Origin: an uncultured bacterium
GTDB taxonomy: Bacteria > Bacillota > Negativicutes > Veillonellales > Veillonellaceae
Assembly (NCBI GenBank): GCA_905214495.1
Contig: CAJMLW010000007.1
Location: 14,893 to 78,892 of the forward strand
Direction of reading: 5' to 3'
Length of the DNA stretch: 64,000 nucleotides
Positions 1 through 8,962 of this stretch are shown here, piece by piece. A program made the position numbers and the translations under genes. Within the stretch, counting starts at the first letter, position 1, and every line of letters begins with the position of its first letter. The notes under the pieces were generated by a model. The model was not told where the DNA came from. It did no database searches and saw nothing but the letters and a program-made list of their open reading frames with translations.

Positions 1-544
1 GTTTTTGGCCTTGTTCGTAGAAGTTGTTACCTTCAGTATCGCCAACTACGATGCAAGGGAAATCTTCAACTGTTAATTCAGCCAAAGCTTCTGGACCAAG
101 TTCACCATAAGCAAGTACTTCGTATTTTTTGATGGATTTTGCAATCAATGCTGCAGCGCCACCAACTGCTGCGAAGTATGTGCAACCATTTTTCTTCATG
201 GATTCAACTACTTCTGGTTTGCGGGAACCTTTACCAATCATGCCTTTGATACCTTGATCAAGCATTGTTGGTGTGTAAGCATCCATACGACCGGAAGTTG
301 TAGGACCAGCAGAACCAATTGGATCACCAGGTTTTGCAGGTGTAGGTCCTAAGTAGTAAACGAATTTATTTGTCCAATCGATTGGTAATTTTTCACCACG
401 TGCTAAAGCTTCTGTCATAACTTTATGAGCAGCATCACGAGCGGAGTAAATTTTGCCAGTGATAAGAACGCTATCACCAACTTTTAATTTACGGGAAAAT
501 TCTTCATTATATTCTTCAGTATTAATGCGAATTGTTTCAGCCAT
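1..544 (-). CDS. Fumarate hydratase class I, beta subunit (3' end cut by window edge)
   Basis: This is the C-terminal-half partner of a two-subunit, oxygen-sensitive [4Fe-4S] fumarate hydratase that interconverts fumarate and malate in the cytosol. My reading of the minus strand from the ATG at 544 gives about 181 residues without a stop, and the gene runs off the left edge. The motif GPTTSGRMD (residues 80-88) and a glycine/lysine-rich GMIGKG (101-106) are typical of the family. A Shine-Dalgarno GGAGG precedes the ATG, and the alpha-subunit gene ends 20 bases upstream, so the two form an operon. Two-subunit L-tartrate dehydratase has the same architecture. Fumarase is preferred because a malate-dehydrogenase-family gene lies in the same window. 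Confidence 0.9.
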   Translation of the reverse strand, partial: MAETIRINTEEYNEEFSRKLKVGDSVLITGKIYSARDAAHKVMTEALARGEKLPIDWTNKFVYYLGPTPAKPGDPIGSAGPTTSGRMDAYTPTMLDQGIKGMIGKGSRKPEVVESMKKNGCTYFAAVGGAAALIAKSIKKYEVLAYGELGPEALAELTVEDFPCIVVGDTEGNNFYEQGQK

Positions 545-563
545 TGTAATTTCCTCCTATCGA

Positions 564-1406
564 TTAAAGTACTACGTGTTTATGACGAGCAGCATGACAC
601 ATAATAGTTACTGCAACAGGAAGACCAGCGATATGAGTTGCACCCCATTCGATGTTTACACCTAGGCAAGTTGTAGTACCGCCCAATTGAGGTCCGATAC
701 CAGTTTTATTAACCATTTCCAAGATTTCTTCTTCCAATTTTGCATATTCTGGATCTTTGTGAGGTGTGCTGATGTCACGAAGCAATGCTTTTTTAGACAT
801 AACAGCAGCTTGGTCCATAGTACCACCAATACCAACGCCAAGTACGATTGGAGGGCATGGGTTAGGGCCAGCATGTTTTACGATTTCAAGAACTGCATTT
901 TTAACGCCTTCAACGCCATCTGCAGGTACCAACATAGCTACGTCAGATTTGTTTTCAGAACCGAAACCTTTAAGTTCTACGTTGATTTCTACTTTATCGC
1001 CAGGAACGATATCAATGTAGATGATTGCAGGTGTATTGTTTTGAGTGTTTTTACGGTTGAACAATGGTTCTGCTACAACGGATTTACGAAGATAACCTTC
1101 TACATAACCTTGAGCAACACCTTCATTGATAGCCTCTTTAAGATCGCCACCAACGAAATGAACATCTTGACCTACTTCTACGAATACCAATGTCATACCA
1201 GTATCTTGGCAGTATGGACGATCTTCAGCATCAGCAATTTCTGCATTTTTGATGATTTGATCGAGAACGATGCAACCAACTGGAGACTCTTCTGTTTCAC
1301 GGCCTTTTTTCAAACCTTCATAGATGTCTTTTGGCAAGTGGTAAGCTGCGTCCATACACATTTGACGGACTGTTTTTGTGATTTCAGATACTTGAATCTC
1401 GCGCAA
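564..1406 (-). CDS. Fumarate hydratase class I, alpha subunit
   Basis: This subunit carries the cysteines that bind the [4Fe-4S] cluster in class I fumarases. The 280-residue product has the expected three cysteine motifs: Cys66 in PYCQDTG, Cys184 in NPCPP and Cys247 in GGTTTC. The start is TTG at 1406, six bases after GGAGGG; no ATG gives as good a site. The beta gene follows after 20 bases. The enzyme belongs to the reductive route from lactate or malate through fumarate to succinate used by lactate-fermenting anaerobes. Tartrate dehydratase alpha is the main alternative, because the two families are hard to separate by eye. Confidence 0.92.
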   Translation of the reverse strand: MREIQVSEITKTVRQMCMDAAYHLPKDIYEGLKKGRETEESPVGCIVLDQIIKNAEIADAEDRPYCQDTGMTLVFVEVGQDVHFVGGDLKEAINEGVAQGYVEGYLRKSVVAEPLFNRKNTQNNTPAIIYIDIVPGDKVEINVELKGFGSENKSDVAMLVPADGVEGVKNAVLEIVKHAGPNPCPPIVLGVGIGGTMDQAAVMSKKALLRDISTPHKDPEYAKLEEEILEMVNKTGIGPQLGGTTTCLGVNIEWGATHIAGLPVAVTIMCHAARHKHVVL

Positions 1407-1503
1407 GATAATCCCTCCTCAGGAAAATAATTAGATATTAACTCTAATACAATGAGATACATTTATTCTCAAAGTGTTAAGCTAAGATTAACTCTATGAC
1501 TCC

Positions 1504-1532
1504 ATACTAGCACACTACTGAAGGCCTTTCAA
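1504..1532 (-). promoter_or_regulatory. Likely sigma-70 promoter for the fumarase operon
   Basis: On the minus strand TTGAAA (1527-1532) and TAGTAT (1504-1509) are separated by exactly 17 bases, and TGC sits just before the -10, giving an extended -10. Transcription would start near 1497 and leave a leader of about 90 bases before the TTG start. This is a sequence match only. Confidence 0.55.
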
Positions 1533-2022
1533 CGCTTTACCTATACAGTTTTCTCAATGAAATTTATCGATTTGATAATTATTTTCAATGATTAATTATA
1601 CCTTTTTTATGCACTTTAATAATATTAAAAATAGTAGCTTAACTCTAATAAAAGGCTATACAACTGTAATAAATATCACATTATATTATTGTATATGGTT
1701 CGTTTCCAATCAATATGTGTTCTAACCATAAAATATATTGCTTTCTTTAATGAGATTATCTATCACTTTTATGCAGAAAGATTTTAATTATGAGTATGTA
1801 TAACGATTATCTTCAATACAATTAATTTACTAACTCCTTTATTCATCAAGGAGTGCCTATACACAAAAACATGCTTAATTACTGAGTTTCTCACCAATAT
1901 ACATAATTATCGATTTTTATGACTATCTTATCAAATTATTTTATTATTCCTCAAACTCTGTCTATTATGTGTTTTAGTTATAGCATATGCTAAAATTTTT
2001 TAACTTTTTATAACATTTCCCC
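1533..2022. other. AT-rich intergenic stretch without a recognisable gene
   Basis: About 490 bases between the fumarase promoter and the tRNA promoter are strongly AT-rich. I see no reading frame with a ribosome binding site and no convincing RNA structure. Upstream regulatory sites for the fumarase operon could lie here, but none stands out. Confidence 0.5.
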
Positions 2023-2051
2023 TTGCTATTATCGATATGTTCCTTTATAAT
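2023..2051 (+). promoter_or_regulatory. Promoter of the tRNA cluster
   Basis: TTGCTA (2023-2028) and a perfect TATAAT (2046-2051) are separated by 17 bases. Transcription would start about 7 bases before the first base of tRNA-Asn. No other promoter is seen between the three tRNAs, so they are probably cut from one transcript. Confidence 0.7.
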
Positions 2052-2065
2052 AATCACTATATTAT

Positions 2066-2141
2066 TCCTCGATAGCTCAGTTGGTAGAGCAATCGGCTGT
2101 TAACCGATCGGTCGTAGGTTCGAGTCCTACTCGGGGAGCCA
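2066..2141 (+). tRNA. tRNA-Asn (anticodon GTT)
   Basis: A 7-bp acceptor stem (TCCTCGA with TCGGGGA) is followed by a D arm, an anticodon stem-loop with loop CTGTTAA, a T arm with TTCGAGT, and an encoded CCA end. Confidence 0.97.
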
Positions 2142-2146
2142 ATATT

Positions 2147-2221
2147 GGCCCGTTGGTCAAGCGGTTAAGACACCGCCCTTTCACGGCGGTATCCCGGGTT
2201 CGATTCCCGGACGGGTCACCA
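2147..2221 (+). tRNA. tRNA-Glu (anticodon TTC)
   Basis: The acceptor stem GGCCCGT/ACGGGTC, an anticodon loop CTTTCAC inside a CCGCC/GGCGG stem, the T loop TTCGATT and an encoded CCA are all visible. It starts five bases after tRNA-Asn. Confidence 0.97.
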
Positions 2222-2226
2222 CATAT

Positions 2227-2302
<76 letters not shown>

Positions 2303-2309
2303 CAGTAAA

Positions 2310-2336
2310 AAGCAAGCTAAGGCTTGCTTTTTTTTT
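2310..2336 (+). terminator. Rho-independent terminator of the tRNA cluster
   Basis: The hairpin AGCAAGC-TAA-GGCTTGCT is followed by a run of nine T residues. Confidence 0.85.
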
Positions 2337-2399
2337 ATTGCAACTATGGTATACTGTAAGATATAGTTTTGATTATATTTATATCAAGGAGAGTCGAAT

Positions 2400-3251
2400 A
2401 TGAACTTAAGAGAAGCAACCATGCGCATCAGTTTTTGGCTCGCCTTAGCATTTGTTTCAACTTTCACAATCGCTAATGCAGCAAATGTAGATGCTCAAAC
2501 GACAAAAGCCCGTTCTATTCCTATTGCACCAGTAAAGATCATTCCTGATCCTGGCACTATCAAAACGTCGCCGATTCAAATTACATCGACCACGTCAAAT
2601 ACACCATCTACAGCGGGAAAGGCTAACTACGATGGCCATTTAGATAATTTCCCATCTCGTAAGGTAACCCTTGTAGTGCCTACAACATTGCGCAATGAAA
2701 ATACGGCTGCCTTTGGTAAATATTTATCCGATTCAGTGGCAAATGTCTTGCGTTATCCTTACTACGATACAACCGTAGTAAGCACCAACACACCATTAGC
2801 ACTAGTCACAGCTGTTGATTTAGCCGAAGTGGCAACATCACAACATTCTGAAATTATCATTATGCCTGTTCCAATACAAGACATATATGTACAATTACCA
2901 ACGTCCTATCTCAGCCAATACTATCACGATGATAGCGATGACATTCATATTCAAGCAAAAATATCTGCTATGATTTATTTCTACGATACTAGTGAAGGTG
3001 TCGTCCACACTATCCGTAGCGGTTTTAACCAAATCGATGATACCTTGACTATGCCAACACATAAATCCGTATGGAATAAAGTTATAAAAGACTTGCTTGA
3101 ACAATTACCATATAAACGTGTTCCAACAGATCGAGATCGTTACCAAGCTCCTGGTATCAATGCAGAAATGCCAGTTGTTCCAGACTACGAATTTCAAGTA
3201 GAACAACCCAAAAATACAGCTTACTCTCTAAAAGGTGTTAGTGTATTATAA
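2400..3251 (+). CDS. Secreted protein of unknown function
   Basis: I do not recognise this 283-residue protein. It begins with a Sec-type signal peptide: charged start, a hydrophobic segment at about residues 11-24, and a likely cut after Ala27 in ANA. A proline- and threonine-rich linker runs to about residue 75, followed by a compact domain that includes the repeated phrase LVVPTT. It is probably exported across the inner membrane. The ATG at 2400 follows AAGGAGAG at good spacing. An extended -10 (TGG then TATACT at 2350-2355) probably drives it after the tRNA terminator. It stands alone and is convergent with the ATP synthase operon. Confidence 0.8.
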   Translation: MNLREATMRISFWLALAFVSTFTIANAANVDAQTTKARSIPIAPVKIIPDPGTIKTSPIQITSTTSNTPSTAGKANYDGHLDNFPSRKVTLVVPTTLRNENTAAFGKYLSDSVANVLRYPYYDTTVVSTNTPLALVTAVDLAEVATSQHSEIIIMPVPIQDIYVQLPTSYLSQYYHDDSDDIHIQAKISAMIYFYDTSEGVVHTIRSGFNQIDDTLTMPTHKSVWNKVIKDLLEQLPYKRVPTDRDRYQAPGINAEMPVVPDYEFQVEQPKNTAYSLKGVSVL

Positions 3252-3270
3252 TTCAAAATAATGCAACAAC

Positions 3271-3305
3271 AAAAGAGTGTCGCCCACATGGGTGACACTC
3301 TTTTT
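3271..3305. terminator. Bidirectional terminator between convergent genes
   Basis: A long hairpin (AAAGAGTGTCGCCC, loop ACAT, GGGTGACACTCTTT) has T residues on the plus side and a T-rich stretch on the minus side. It can stop both the secreted-protein transcript and the ATP synthase operon. A weaker hairpin with stem AAGGAG/CTCCTT follows at 3321-3345. Confidence 0.75.
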
Positions 3306-3376
3306 GCGTATACAAGCACATAAGGAGGACTACAAGAGTACTCCTTATTTACCAAGGCTATATCAATGTATAACTA

Positions 3377-3784
3377 TTATATGCGTTGTGTTACCTTTAA
3401 ACGAAGTAATGCCCTAGCTAAGGCGAGTTCAGCACGCTCTACATCTATATCAGGTGTAGGGTTAGACAAACGGCCTTCAGCGCGTTCTTTTGCTTGTTTC
3501 GCACGATTGATATCGATGGCTTCTGGGCTTTCACAATTAGGTGTTACAATGCTCACATTATTGTGTTCAATTTCGACAAAGCCCCCGAAAACAGCAAATG
3601 TATGCTGTTGTCCATCAGGATTATCAACACGTAATGGGGCTATATCGAGAGCAATAATCATAGGTGCATGATTAGGCAATACACCAAATTCGCCATCAAT
3701 AGCGTGTCCTACGAAAAAGTCAGCCTTATCATCATATACAATCGCATCAGGTGTTATTATCGTTAGGGTCATAGGTTCCGCCAT
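3377..3784 (-). CDS. atpC: ATP synthase F1 subunit epsilon
   Basis: The 135-residue epsilon subunit sits on the central stalk, couples rotation to the F1 head and can inhibit ATP hydrolysis. It has the usual N-terminal beta-sandwich (residues about 4-88, with the conserved GEFGVLPNHAP) and a C-terminal pair of helices rich in Ala, Arg and Glu. The gene is last in the operon. Its ATG lies just after the atpD stop, and its ribosome binding site GGGGG falls inside the end of atpD, so translation is probably coupled. Confidence 0.97.
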   Translation of the reverse strand: MAEPMTLTIITPDAIVYDDKADFFVGHAIDGEFGVLPNHAPMIIALDIAPLRVDNPDGQQHTFAVFGGFVEIEHNNVSIVTPNCESPEAIDINRAKQAKERAEGRLSNPTPDIDVERAELALARALLRLKVTQRI

Positions 3785-3787
3785 GGA

Positions 3788-5212
3788 TTATTCCCCCTTC
3801 TCTTGCATTTCCTTTGCTTTTGCAACGGCTTCATCAATGGTACCAACCATGTAGAATGCGCCTTCTGGTAAATCATCATGTTTACCATCAAGGATTTCTT
3901 TAAAGCCACGCAATGTTTCTTGTAATGGTACATATTTACCAGGAGAACCGGTAAATACTTCTGCTACGAAGAATGGTTGACTCAAGAAGCGTTGAATTTT
4001 ACGAGCTCGAGATACAGTTAACTTATCTTCATCAGATAATTCTTCCATACCTAGAATTGCGATGATATCTTGTAAGTCGCGATATTTTTGCAACACTTCT
4101 TGAACACCACGAGCCACGTTATAATGTTCATCCCCAAGTACATGAGGGTCCAAAATACGGCTTGTAGAATCAAGTGGATCTACGGCAGGATAAATACCAA
4201 GTTCCGCGATGGAACGGGACAATACTGTTGTTGCATCCAAGTGAGCAAATGTAGCTGCTGGTGCAGGGTCAGTCAAGTCATCGGCAGGTACGTATACGGC
4301 TTGTACAGACGTAATGGAACCTTCTTTTGTAGATGTAATACGTTCTTGCAATGCACCTACGTCATTTGCCAATGTAGGTTGATAACCTACAGCAGATGGC
4401 ATACGACCTAAAAGGGCAGATACTTCGGAACCAGCTTGAATAAAACGGAAGATGTTATCGATAAACAAGAGCACGTCTTGTTTCTTCACATCACGGAAAT
4501 ATTCAGCCATTGTAAGACCTGTCAAACCAACGCGCATACGAGCCCCTGGTGGCTCATTCATTTGGCCATATACCAAGGCTGTTTTATTAATAACGCCGGA
4601 TTCCTTCATTTCGTTCCAAAGGTCATTACCTTCACGGGTACGTTCACCTACGCCAGAGAATACGGAATAGCCACCATGCTCTGTGGCAACATTGTGAATC
4701 AATTCCATAATCAATACAGTTTTACCTACGCCGGCACCGCCGAACAAACCGATTTTCCCCCCCTTTACGTATGGTGCAATCAAGTCTACGACTTTGATAC
4801 CCGTTTCAAGGATTTGTGTATCTGGTGAAAGATCATCAAATTTAGGTGCTGGACGATGAATAGGCCACATTTCATCTGCTACTACAGGAGCTGGATCATG
4901 GTCAACTGTTTCACCCAACACATTAAAGATACGACCCAATACGCCTTCACCAACTGGTACGGAGATTGCAACACCAGTGTCTTCTGCTTCCATACCACGG
5001 GTCATACCATCAGTAGAACTCATAGCAACGCAGCGAACCATATCGTCCCCTAAGTGTTGCATAACTTCTACTACAATTTTTTGTCTATCGTGCGCTTTAT
5101 GGTCATGGTAGATGTGGATGGCGTTATAGATAGCTGGTAAATGACCAGCTTCAAAACGCACGTCTACAACTGGGCCGATGACCTGCACCACTTTCCCAAT
5201 ATTATTACTCAT
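3788..5212 (-). CDS. atpD: ATP synthase F1 subunit beta
   Basis: This catalytic subunit of the F1 head binds and converts ADP and phosphate. The 474-residue length is normal. The P-loop GGAGVGKT is at residues 158-165. Further family marks are GERTREGND, the Walker B segment LLFIDNIFRF and the stretch around GRMPSAVGYQ. It lies 18 bases downstream of atpG in the standard order alpha-gamma-beta-epsilon. Nothing unusual is seen. Confidence 0.99.
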   Translation of the reverse strand: MSNNIGKVVQVIGPVVDVRFEAGHLPAIYNAIHIYHDHKAHDRQKIVVEVMQHLGDDMVRCVAMSSTDGMTRGMEAEDTGVAISVPVGEGVLGRIFNVLGETVDHDPAPVVADEMWPIHRPAPKFDDLSPDTQILETGIKVVDLIAPYVKGGKIGLFGGAGVGKTVLIMELIHNVATEHGGYSVFSGVGERTREGNDLWNEMKESGVINKTALVYGQMNEPPGARMRVGLTGLTMAEYFRDVKKQDVLLFIDNIFRFIQAGSEVSALLGRMPSAVGYQPTLANDVGALQERITSTKEGSITSVQAVYVPADDLTDPAPAATFAHLDATTVLSRSIAELGIYPAVDPLDSTSRILDPHVLGDEHYNVARGVQEVLQKYRDLQDIIAILGMEELSDEDKLTVSRARKIQRFLSQPFFVAEVFTGSPGKYVPLQETLRGFKEILDGKHDDLPEGAFYMVGTIDEAVAKAKEMQEKGE

Positions 5213-5230
5213 TAAGAGGTCTCTCCTTAT

Positions 5231-6085
5231 CTATTGCAAGGCATTGGCACCGCCAACAATTTCAGAAATTTCATTCGTAATACTGGATTGACGTAATTTA
5301 TTATATTCAAGCCCTAAGGAACTGATGAGATCCCCAGCATTATCTGTAGCAGATGTCATAGCTGTCATACGAGCACCTAATTCACTTGCCGCTGCTTGTA
5401 ATAATCCATTATATACGGTAATTTCTAAATATTTTGGTAATAATGCATCCAGAACTGCTGCAGGGTCCGGCATAAATTCATACTCTTCGCCCTTTACTTC
5501 ATCATCTGGTTGCTCTAACGGTAGAATGCGCTCTGCCTGTGCAATTTGCGTCATAGAATTTACAAAGCGCGTATAAATCATGATAACTTCGTCAACTTCA
5601 TGACGTTCATATAATGAAAGTGCATGATCCATAATATGTCGCGCGTGTTCGTAACTCGGTTTATCGGAAAAACCACTGTACGATTGATTAATGTGATAGT
5701 GACGAGATTTTAAACTATCCTTTGGTTTTCGCCCAGCCGTAATGAGGCAATATTCATCAGGTGTTTTTTGACCGATTTGTTCTATTACCAATTTTAATAC
5801 GTTAGACGAATAGGCGCCTGCAAGGCCCTTGTCAGCACCGATAACAATATAACAAGTCCGTTTTACAGGTCTACTTTCAAGTAGAGGACTTACATAATCT
5901 CGTAAATCACTAGTGGAGATATGACGCAAGATTTGCCCTATTTTTTCTGCGTATGGCTGCGTTGCATCAGCTTTTGCTTGAGCCCTACGAAGACGAGCAG
6001 AAGCTACCATCTTCATCGCTTTTGTTATTTGTTGCGTATTAGTAACACTCTTTATACGCTTTCGCAAATCTTGTGCACTAGCCAT
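5231..6085 (-). CDS. atpG: ATP synthase F1 subunit gamma
   Basis: The gamma subunit is the rotating central shaft inside the alpha/beta ring. The 284-residue product opens with the typical RKRIKSVTNTQQITKAMKMV coiled helix and ends with the paired C-terminal helix around ELGARMTAMTSATDNA. It starts three bases after the atpA stop and is followed closely by atpD. Confidence 0.98.
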   Translation of the reverse strand: MASAQDLRKRIKSVTNTQQITKAMKMVASARLRRAQAKADATQPYAEKIGQILRHISTSDLRDYVSPLLESRPVKRTCYIVIGADKGLAGAYSSNVLKLVIEQIGQKTPDEYCLITAGRKPKDSLKSRHYHINQSYSGFSDKPSYEHARHIMDHALSLYERHEVDEVIMIYTRFVNSMTQIAQAERILPLEQPDDEVKGEEYEFMPDPAAVLDALLPKYLEITVYNGLLQAAASELGARMTAMTSATDNAGDLISSLGLEYNKLRQSSITNEISEIVGGANALQ

Positions 6086-6088
6086 ACA

Positions 6089-7627
6089 TTACGCCTCCTT
6101 ACGGGAAACTAATGTATGTGTAGCACCAAAGGCTTCTACACATTCTGGAATAGCTTGTTTTAACAAGTTTTCTGTTGCTTCATCAAGTTTATTTGTGCTT
6201 TCAATATTGCTGATAATTTCAGGATAATTTGCACGAATAAAACGCAATAATTCCGCTTCGAATGCCAACACATCAGCTACTTGAATGCTAGCTAAGTATC
6301 CCTTAGTACCAGCATATAGGTTAATAACCATTTCGGCTACACTCATTGGCTCATATTGACCTTGTTTCAACATTTCAGTCAATCGTTCACCACGGTCTAA
6401 TTGTGCTTTTGTAGCTGCATCAAGATCAGAACCGAACTGAGCAAATGCTGCTAATTCACGATATTGTGCAAGGTCCAAACGCAATTGACCAGCTACTTGT
6501 TTCATCGCTTTAGTTTGCGCACTACCACCTACACGAGATACGGACAAACCTACATCAACAGCAGGACGAATACCGGAGTAGAACATATCTGTGCCCAAGA
6601 AAATTTGACCATCAGTAATGGAAATTACGTTTGTTGGGATATAAGCAGATACGTCACCAGCTTGCGTTTCAATGATTGGCAACGCTGTAATAGAGCCGCC
6701 ACCAAGTTCTGGTGAAAGTTTAGCAGCACGTTCCAATAGACGGCTATGTAAGTAGAATACGTCCCCTGGATACGCTTCACGCCCTGGTGGACGGCGTAAT
6801 AATAGAGACATAGCGCGGTATGCAGCCGCTTGTTTTGTTAAATCATCATATACGCAGAGTACATGTTTTCCTTTGTACATGAAGTATTCGCCCATTGCAA
6901 CACCTGCATATGGAGCAATGTATTGAAGTGGAGCCCCTGTGGAAGCACTCGCAGAAACGACGATTGTGTAATCCAACGCGCCTGTTTCTTCTAATTTCTG
7001 TACTACACGAGCTACGGTAGATTCTTTTTGACCAATCGCTACATATATACAAATTACATCTTTACCTTTTTGATTGATGATTGTATCAAGAGCAATTGCA
7101 GTTTTACCTGTACCACGGTCACCAATGATAAGCTCACGTTGACCACGACCAATTGGTACCATCGCATCGATAGCTTTCAAACCGGTTTGCAAAGGTTCGT
7201 TTACAGATTGACGATCCGCAATACCAGGTGCTGGATGTTCTACAGGACGACGTTCTGTCGCTTGAATAGCACCTTTGCCATCGATAGGTTGACCCAACGG
7301 ATTAACTACGCGACCAATAAGGGCATCCCCTACTGGTACGTCCATGATTTTGCCGGTACGGCGTACTTCATCGCCTTCTTTAATCAAGAAGTCGTCACCA
7401 AGTAGTACGGCACCAACATTGTCTAATTCTAAGTTCAAAACCAGGCCATATACGCCGTGTGGTAATTCTAACAATTCACCGGCCATGGCTCTTTCAAGAC
7501 CATAAATATGGGCGATGCCATCCCCTACGTCGAGAACAGTACCCACGTCATCGACATTGAGGTCAACATCATAGTCCTGAATCTGCTGTTTGATTATAGC
7601 AGTGATTTCTTCAGGCTTCATTTTCAT
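6089..7627 (-). CDS. atpA: ATP synthase F1 subunit alpha
   Basis: This is the non-catalytic nucleotide-binding subunit of the F1 hexamer. The 512-residue length is normal. The P-loop GDRGTGKT is at residues 169-176, and the family stretch around PGREAYPGDVFYLHSRLLERAA lies mid-protein. The ATG at 7627 follows a GGGG-rich stretch. The gene lies 10 bases after atpH. Confidence 0.99.
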   Translation of the reverse strand: MKMKPEEITAIIKQQIQDYDVDLNVDDVGTVLDVGDGIAHIYGLERAMAGELLELPHGVYGLVLNLELDNVGAVLLGDDFLIKEGDEVRRTGKIMDVPVGDALIGRVVNPLGQPIDGKGAIQATERRPVEHPAPGIADRQSVNEPLQTGLKAIDAMVPIGRGQRELIIGDRGTGKTAIALDTIINQKGKDVICIYVAIGQKESTVARVVQKLEETGALDYTIVVSASASTGAPLQYIAPYAGVAMGEYFMYKGKHVLCVYDDLTKQAAAYRAMSLLLRRPPGREAYPGDVFYLHSRLLERAAKLSPELGGGSITALPIIETQAGDVSAYIPTNVISITDGQIFLGTDMFYSGIRPAVDVGLSVSRVGGSAQTKAMKQVAGQLRLDLAQYRELAAFAQFGSDLDAATKAQLDRGERLTEMLKQGQYEPMSVAEMVINLYAGTKGYLASIQVADVLAFEAELLRFIRANYPEIISNIESTNKLDEATENLLKQAIPECVEAFGATHTLVSRKEA

Positions 7628-7637
7628 ATATACCCAT

Positions 7638-8195
7638 TCACCCCAATCTAATAGAGTCAGTTCGTACTAACGTTTTTTCCAATTCATCTAAGCGACGTGC
7701 AATAGATCCATCAATGCGTTTATCACCGATTTGAATGATAATACCACCCATGATTCTAGGGTCTTGACGCACCGATACAATGACATCTCTGCCGGTCATC
7801 GCTTGTAATTTAGCTTGTACATCATCACGCAATGTATCAGTTAATGGTTCTGCTACGGTTACAACGGCTTCCAAAATACCTCGTGCTTCGCGAGATTTTT
7901 TTATGAAAGCTCTAATTGTATCTTGCAAATAACGATATCTGCCACGTTTAACCATGACATACATGAAATGAAGTACTGTCTTTTCTACAGCAGTGCCAAA
8001 GACTTTTCCAAGTAGAGAAATCTTTGCATCTGCTTCCACAATAGGATTATTAATAAACCCTACCAATTCTGGTTGTTCATTAAGAACAGAGGCCACATAT
8101 AAAAGATTGTCTTCTGTAGTTACTAAATTACCTTGTTCTTGAGCTAGCTCTAACATAGCTGAACTGTATTTATCTGCTACAATTTCTGTGCTCAT
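7638..8195 (-). CDS. atpH: ATP synthase F1 subunit delta
   Basis: Delta links the top of the F1 head to the peripheral stalk formed by b subunits. The 185-residue product has the all-helical N-terminal domain (ADKYSSAMLELAQEQG) and the C-terminal portion with IGDKRIDGSIARRLDEL, both typical of OSCP/delta. It begins four bases after atpF ends. Confidence 0.97.
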   Translation of the reverse strand: MSTEIVADKYSSAMLELAQEQGNLVTTEDNLLYVASVLNEQPELVGFINNPIVEADAKISLLGKVFGTAVEKTVLHFMYVMVKRGRYRYLQDTIRAFIKKSREARGILEAVVTVAEPLTDTLRDDVQAKLQAMTGRDVIVSVRQDPRIMGGIIIQIGDKRIDGSIARRLDELEKTLVRTDSIRLG

Positions 8196-8199
8196 AATA

Positions 8200-8697
8200 T
8201 CACAACCCTATCGTTTTACTATCAAGTTTCGCAATAGCGTCTTCAATTAATTTTGTATTAGTTTCGCTGTCCATATCTTTTGCTACAACCTTAGTCGCCA
8301 TTGCAACAGATAAGGAAATAACTTCGTTACGCAAATTGTTCATAGCACGATCACGTTCGTTTACGATATCTTGACGAGCTCGTTCTTTTTCACGTTCAAT
8401 TTGTTCACGAGCTGCTGCCAATTGTTCACGCGTAGTCGCTTCTGCTTGTTGCACTGCCTTTTCAACGATTTGTTGAGCCTCTTGGCGTGCATTCGCTATT
8501 TGCGCAGCATAATCAGCTTTGAATTGTTCCGCTTCATTACGAGCAGCTTGAGCATCTGCTAAATCCTTAGCAATGCGTTCTTTACGCTCTTGCATCATAG
8601 AAACCAATGGTTTATATGCAAAACGGGCCAAAATCCAAACTAATATAAAAAAGTTTAGCATTTGAGCAAGAATTGTCCCTAGCGTTAAATCTACCAA
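8200..8697 (-). CDS. atpF: ATP synthase Fo subunit b
   Basis: Subunit b forms the peripheral stalk that holds F1 against rotation. The 165-residue protein has one N-terminal membrane helix (residues about 5-25). A long charged helix rich in Ala, Glu, Gln and Arg then runs to the end and would form a dimeric coiled coil. The start is TTG at 8697, seven bases after GAGGAGG. Only one b gene is present, so the stalk is probably a homodimer. Confidence 0.96.
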   Translation of the reverse strand: MVDLTLGTILAQMLNFFILVWILARFAYKPLVSMMQERKERIAKDLADAQAARNEAEQFKADYAAQIANARQEAQQIVEKAVQQAEATTREQLAAAREQIEREKERARQDIVNERDRAMNNLRNEVISLSVAMATKVVAKDMDSETNTKLIEDAIAKLDSKTIGL

Positions 8698-8715
8698 GGT
8701 CGTTCCTCCTCGCTA

Positions 8716-8943
8716 TTATCTGAATAATAAAATGAAAGCAACTACTACGCCAATGATAGGCATAGCTTCGATTAAGCCGATAGCTACGAACATTGTGGAC
8801 ATTAATTGACCGCGCAATTCAGGTTGACGTGTAATACCTTCAATAACTTTACTAGCTACCATGCCGTCACCAATACCTGCCGCGATAGCACCACAACCTA
8901 CTGCGATTGCCGCAGCTAATGCGAATAAACCTTGAACTTCCAT
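8716..8943 (-). CDS. atpE: ATP synthase Fo subunit c
   Basis: Subunit c forms the rotating membrane ring that carries ions. I start at the ATG at 8943, because GGAGG lies nine bases upstream; this gives 75 residues, a normal length. There are two membrane helices joined by the RQPE loop (residues 39-42). The ion-binding carboxylate is Glu59 in GLIEAMPIIG. The residues after Glu59 (Ala-Met-Pro) and the lack of a helix-1 Gln resemble proton-type rings rather than the Na+ motif of Ilyobacter/Propionigenium. Asp26 in GIGDG stands where Bacillus has Asn. Confidence 0.97.
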   Translation of the reverse strand: MEVQGLFALAAAIAVGCGAIAAGIGDGMVASKVIEGITRQPELRGQLMSTMFVAIGLIEAMPIIGVVVAFILLFR

Positions 8944-8962
8944 AATAAATCCTCCATTAAAA

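Noticed and set aside
687..1430. Long open frame opposite the fumarase alpha gene
   Set aside because: It mirrors a well-supported iron-sulfur enzyme gene, is rich in Cys, Phe and Trp as antisense frames often are, and has no start site.
8716..8943. Possible Na+-dependent ATP synthase ring
   Set aside because: The helix-1 glutamine and the serine or threonine after the ion-binding glutamate, both typical of Na+ rings, are absent.
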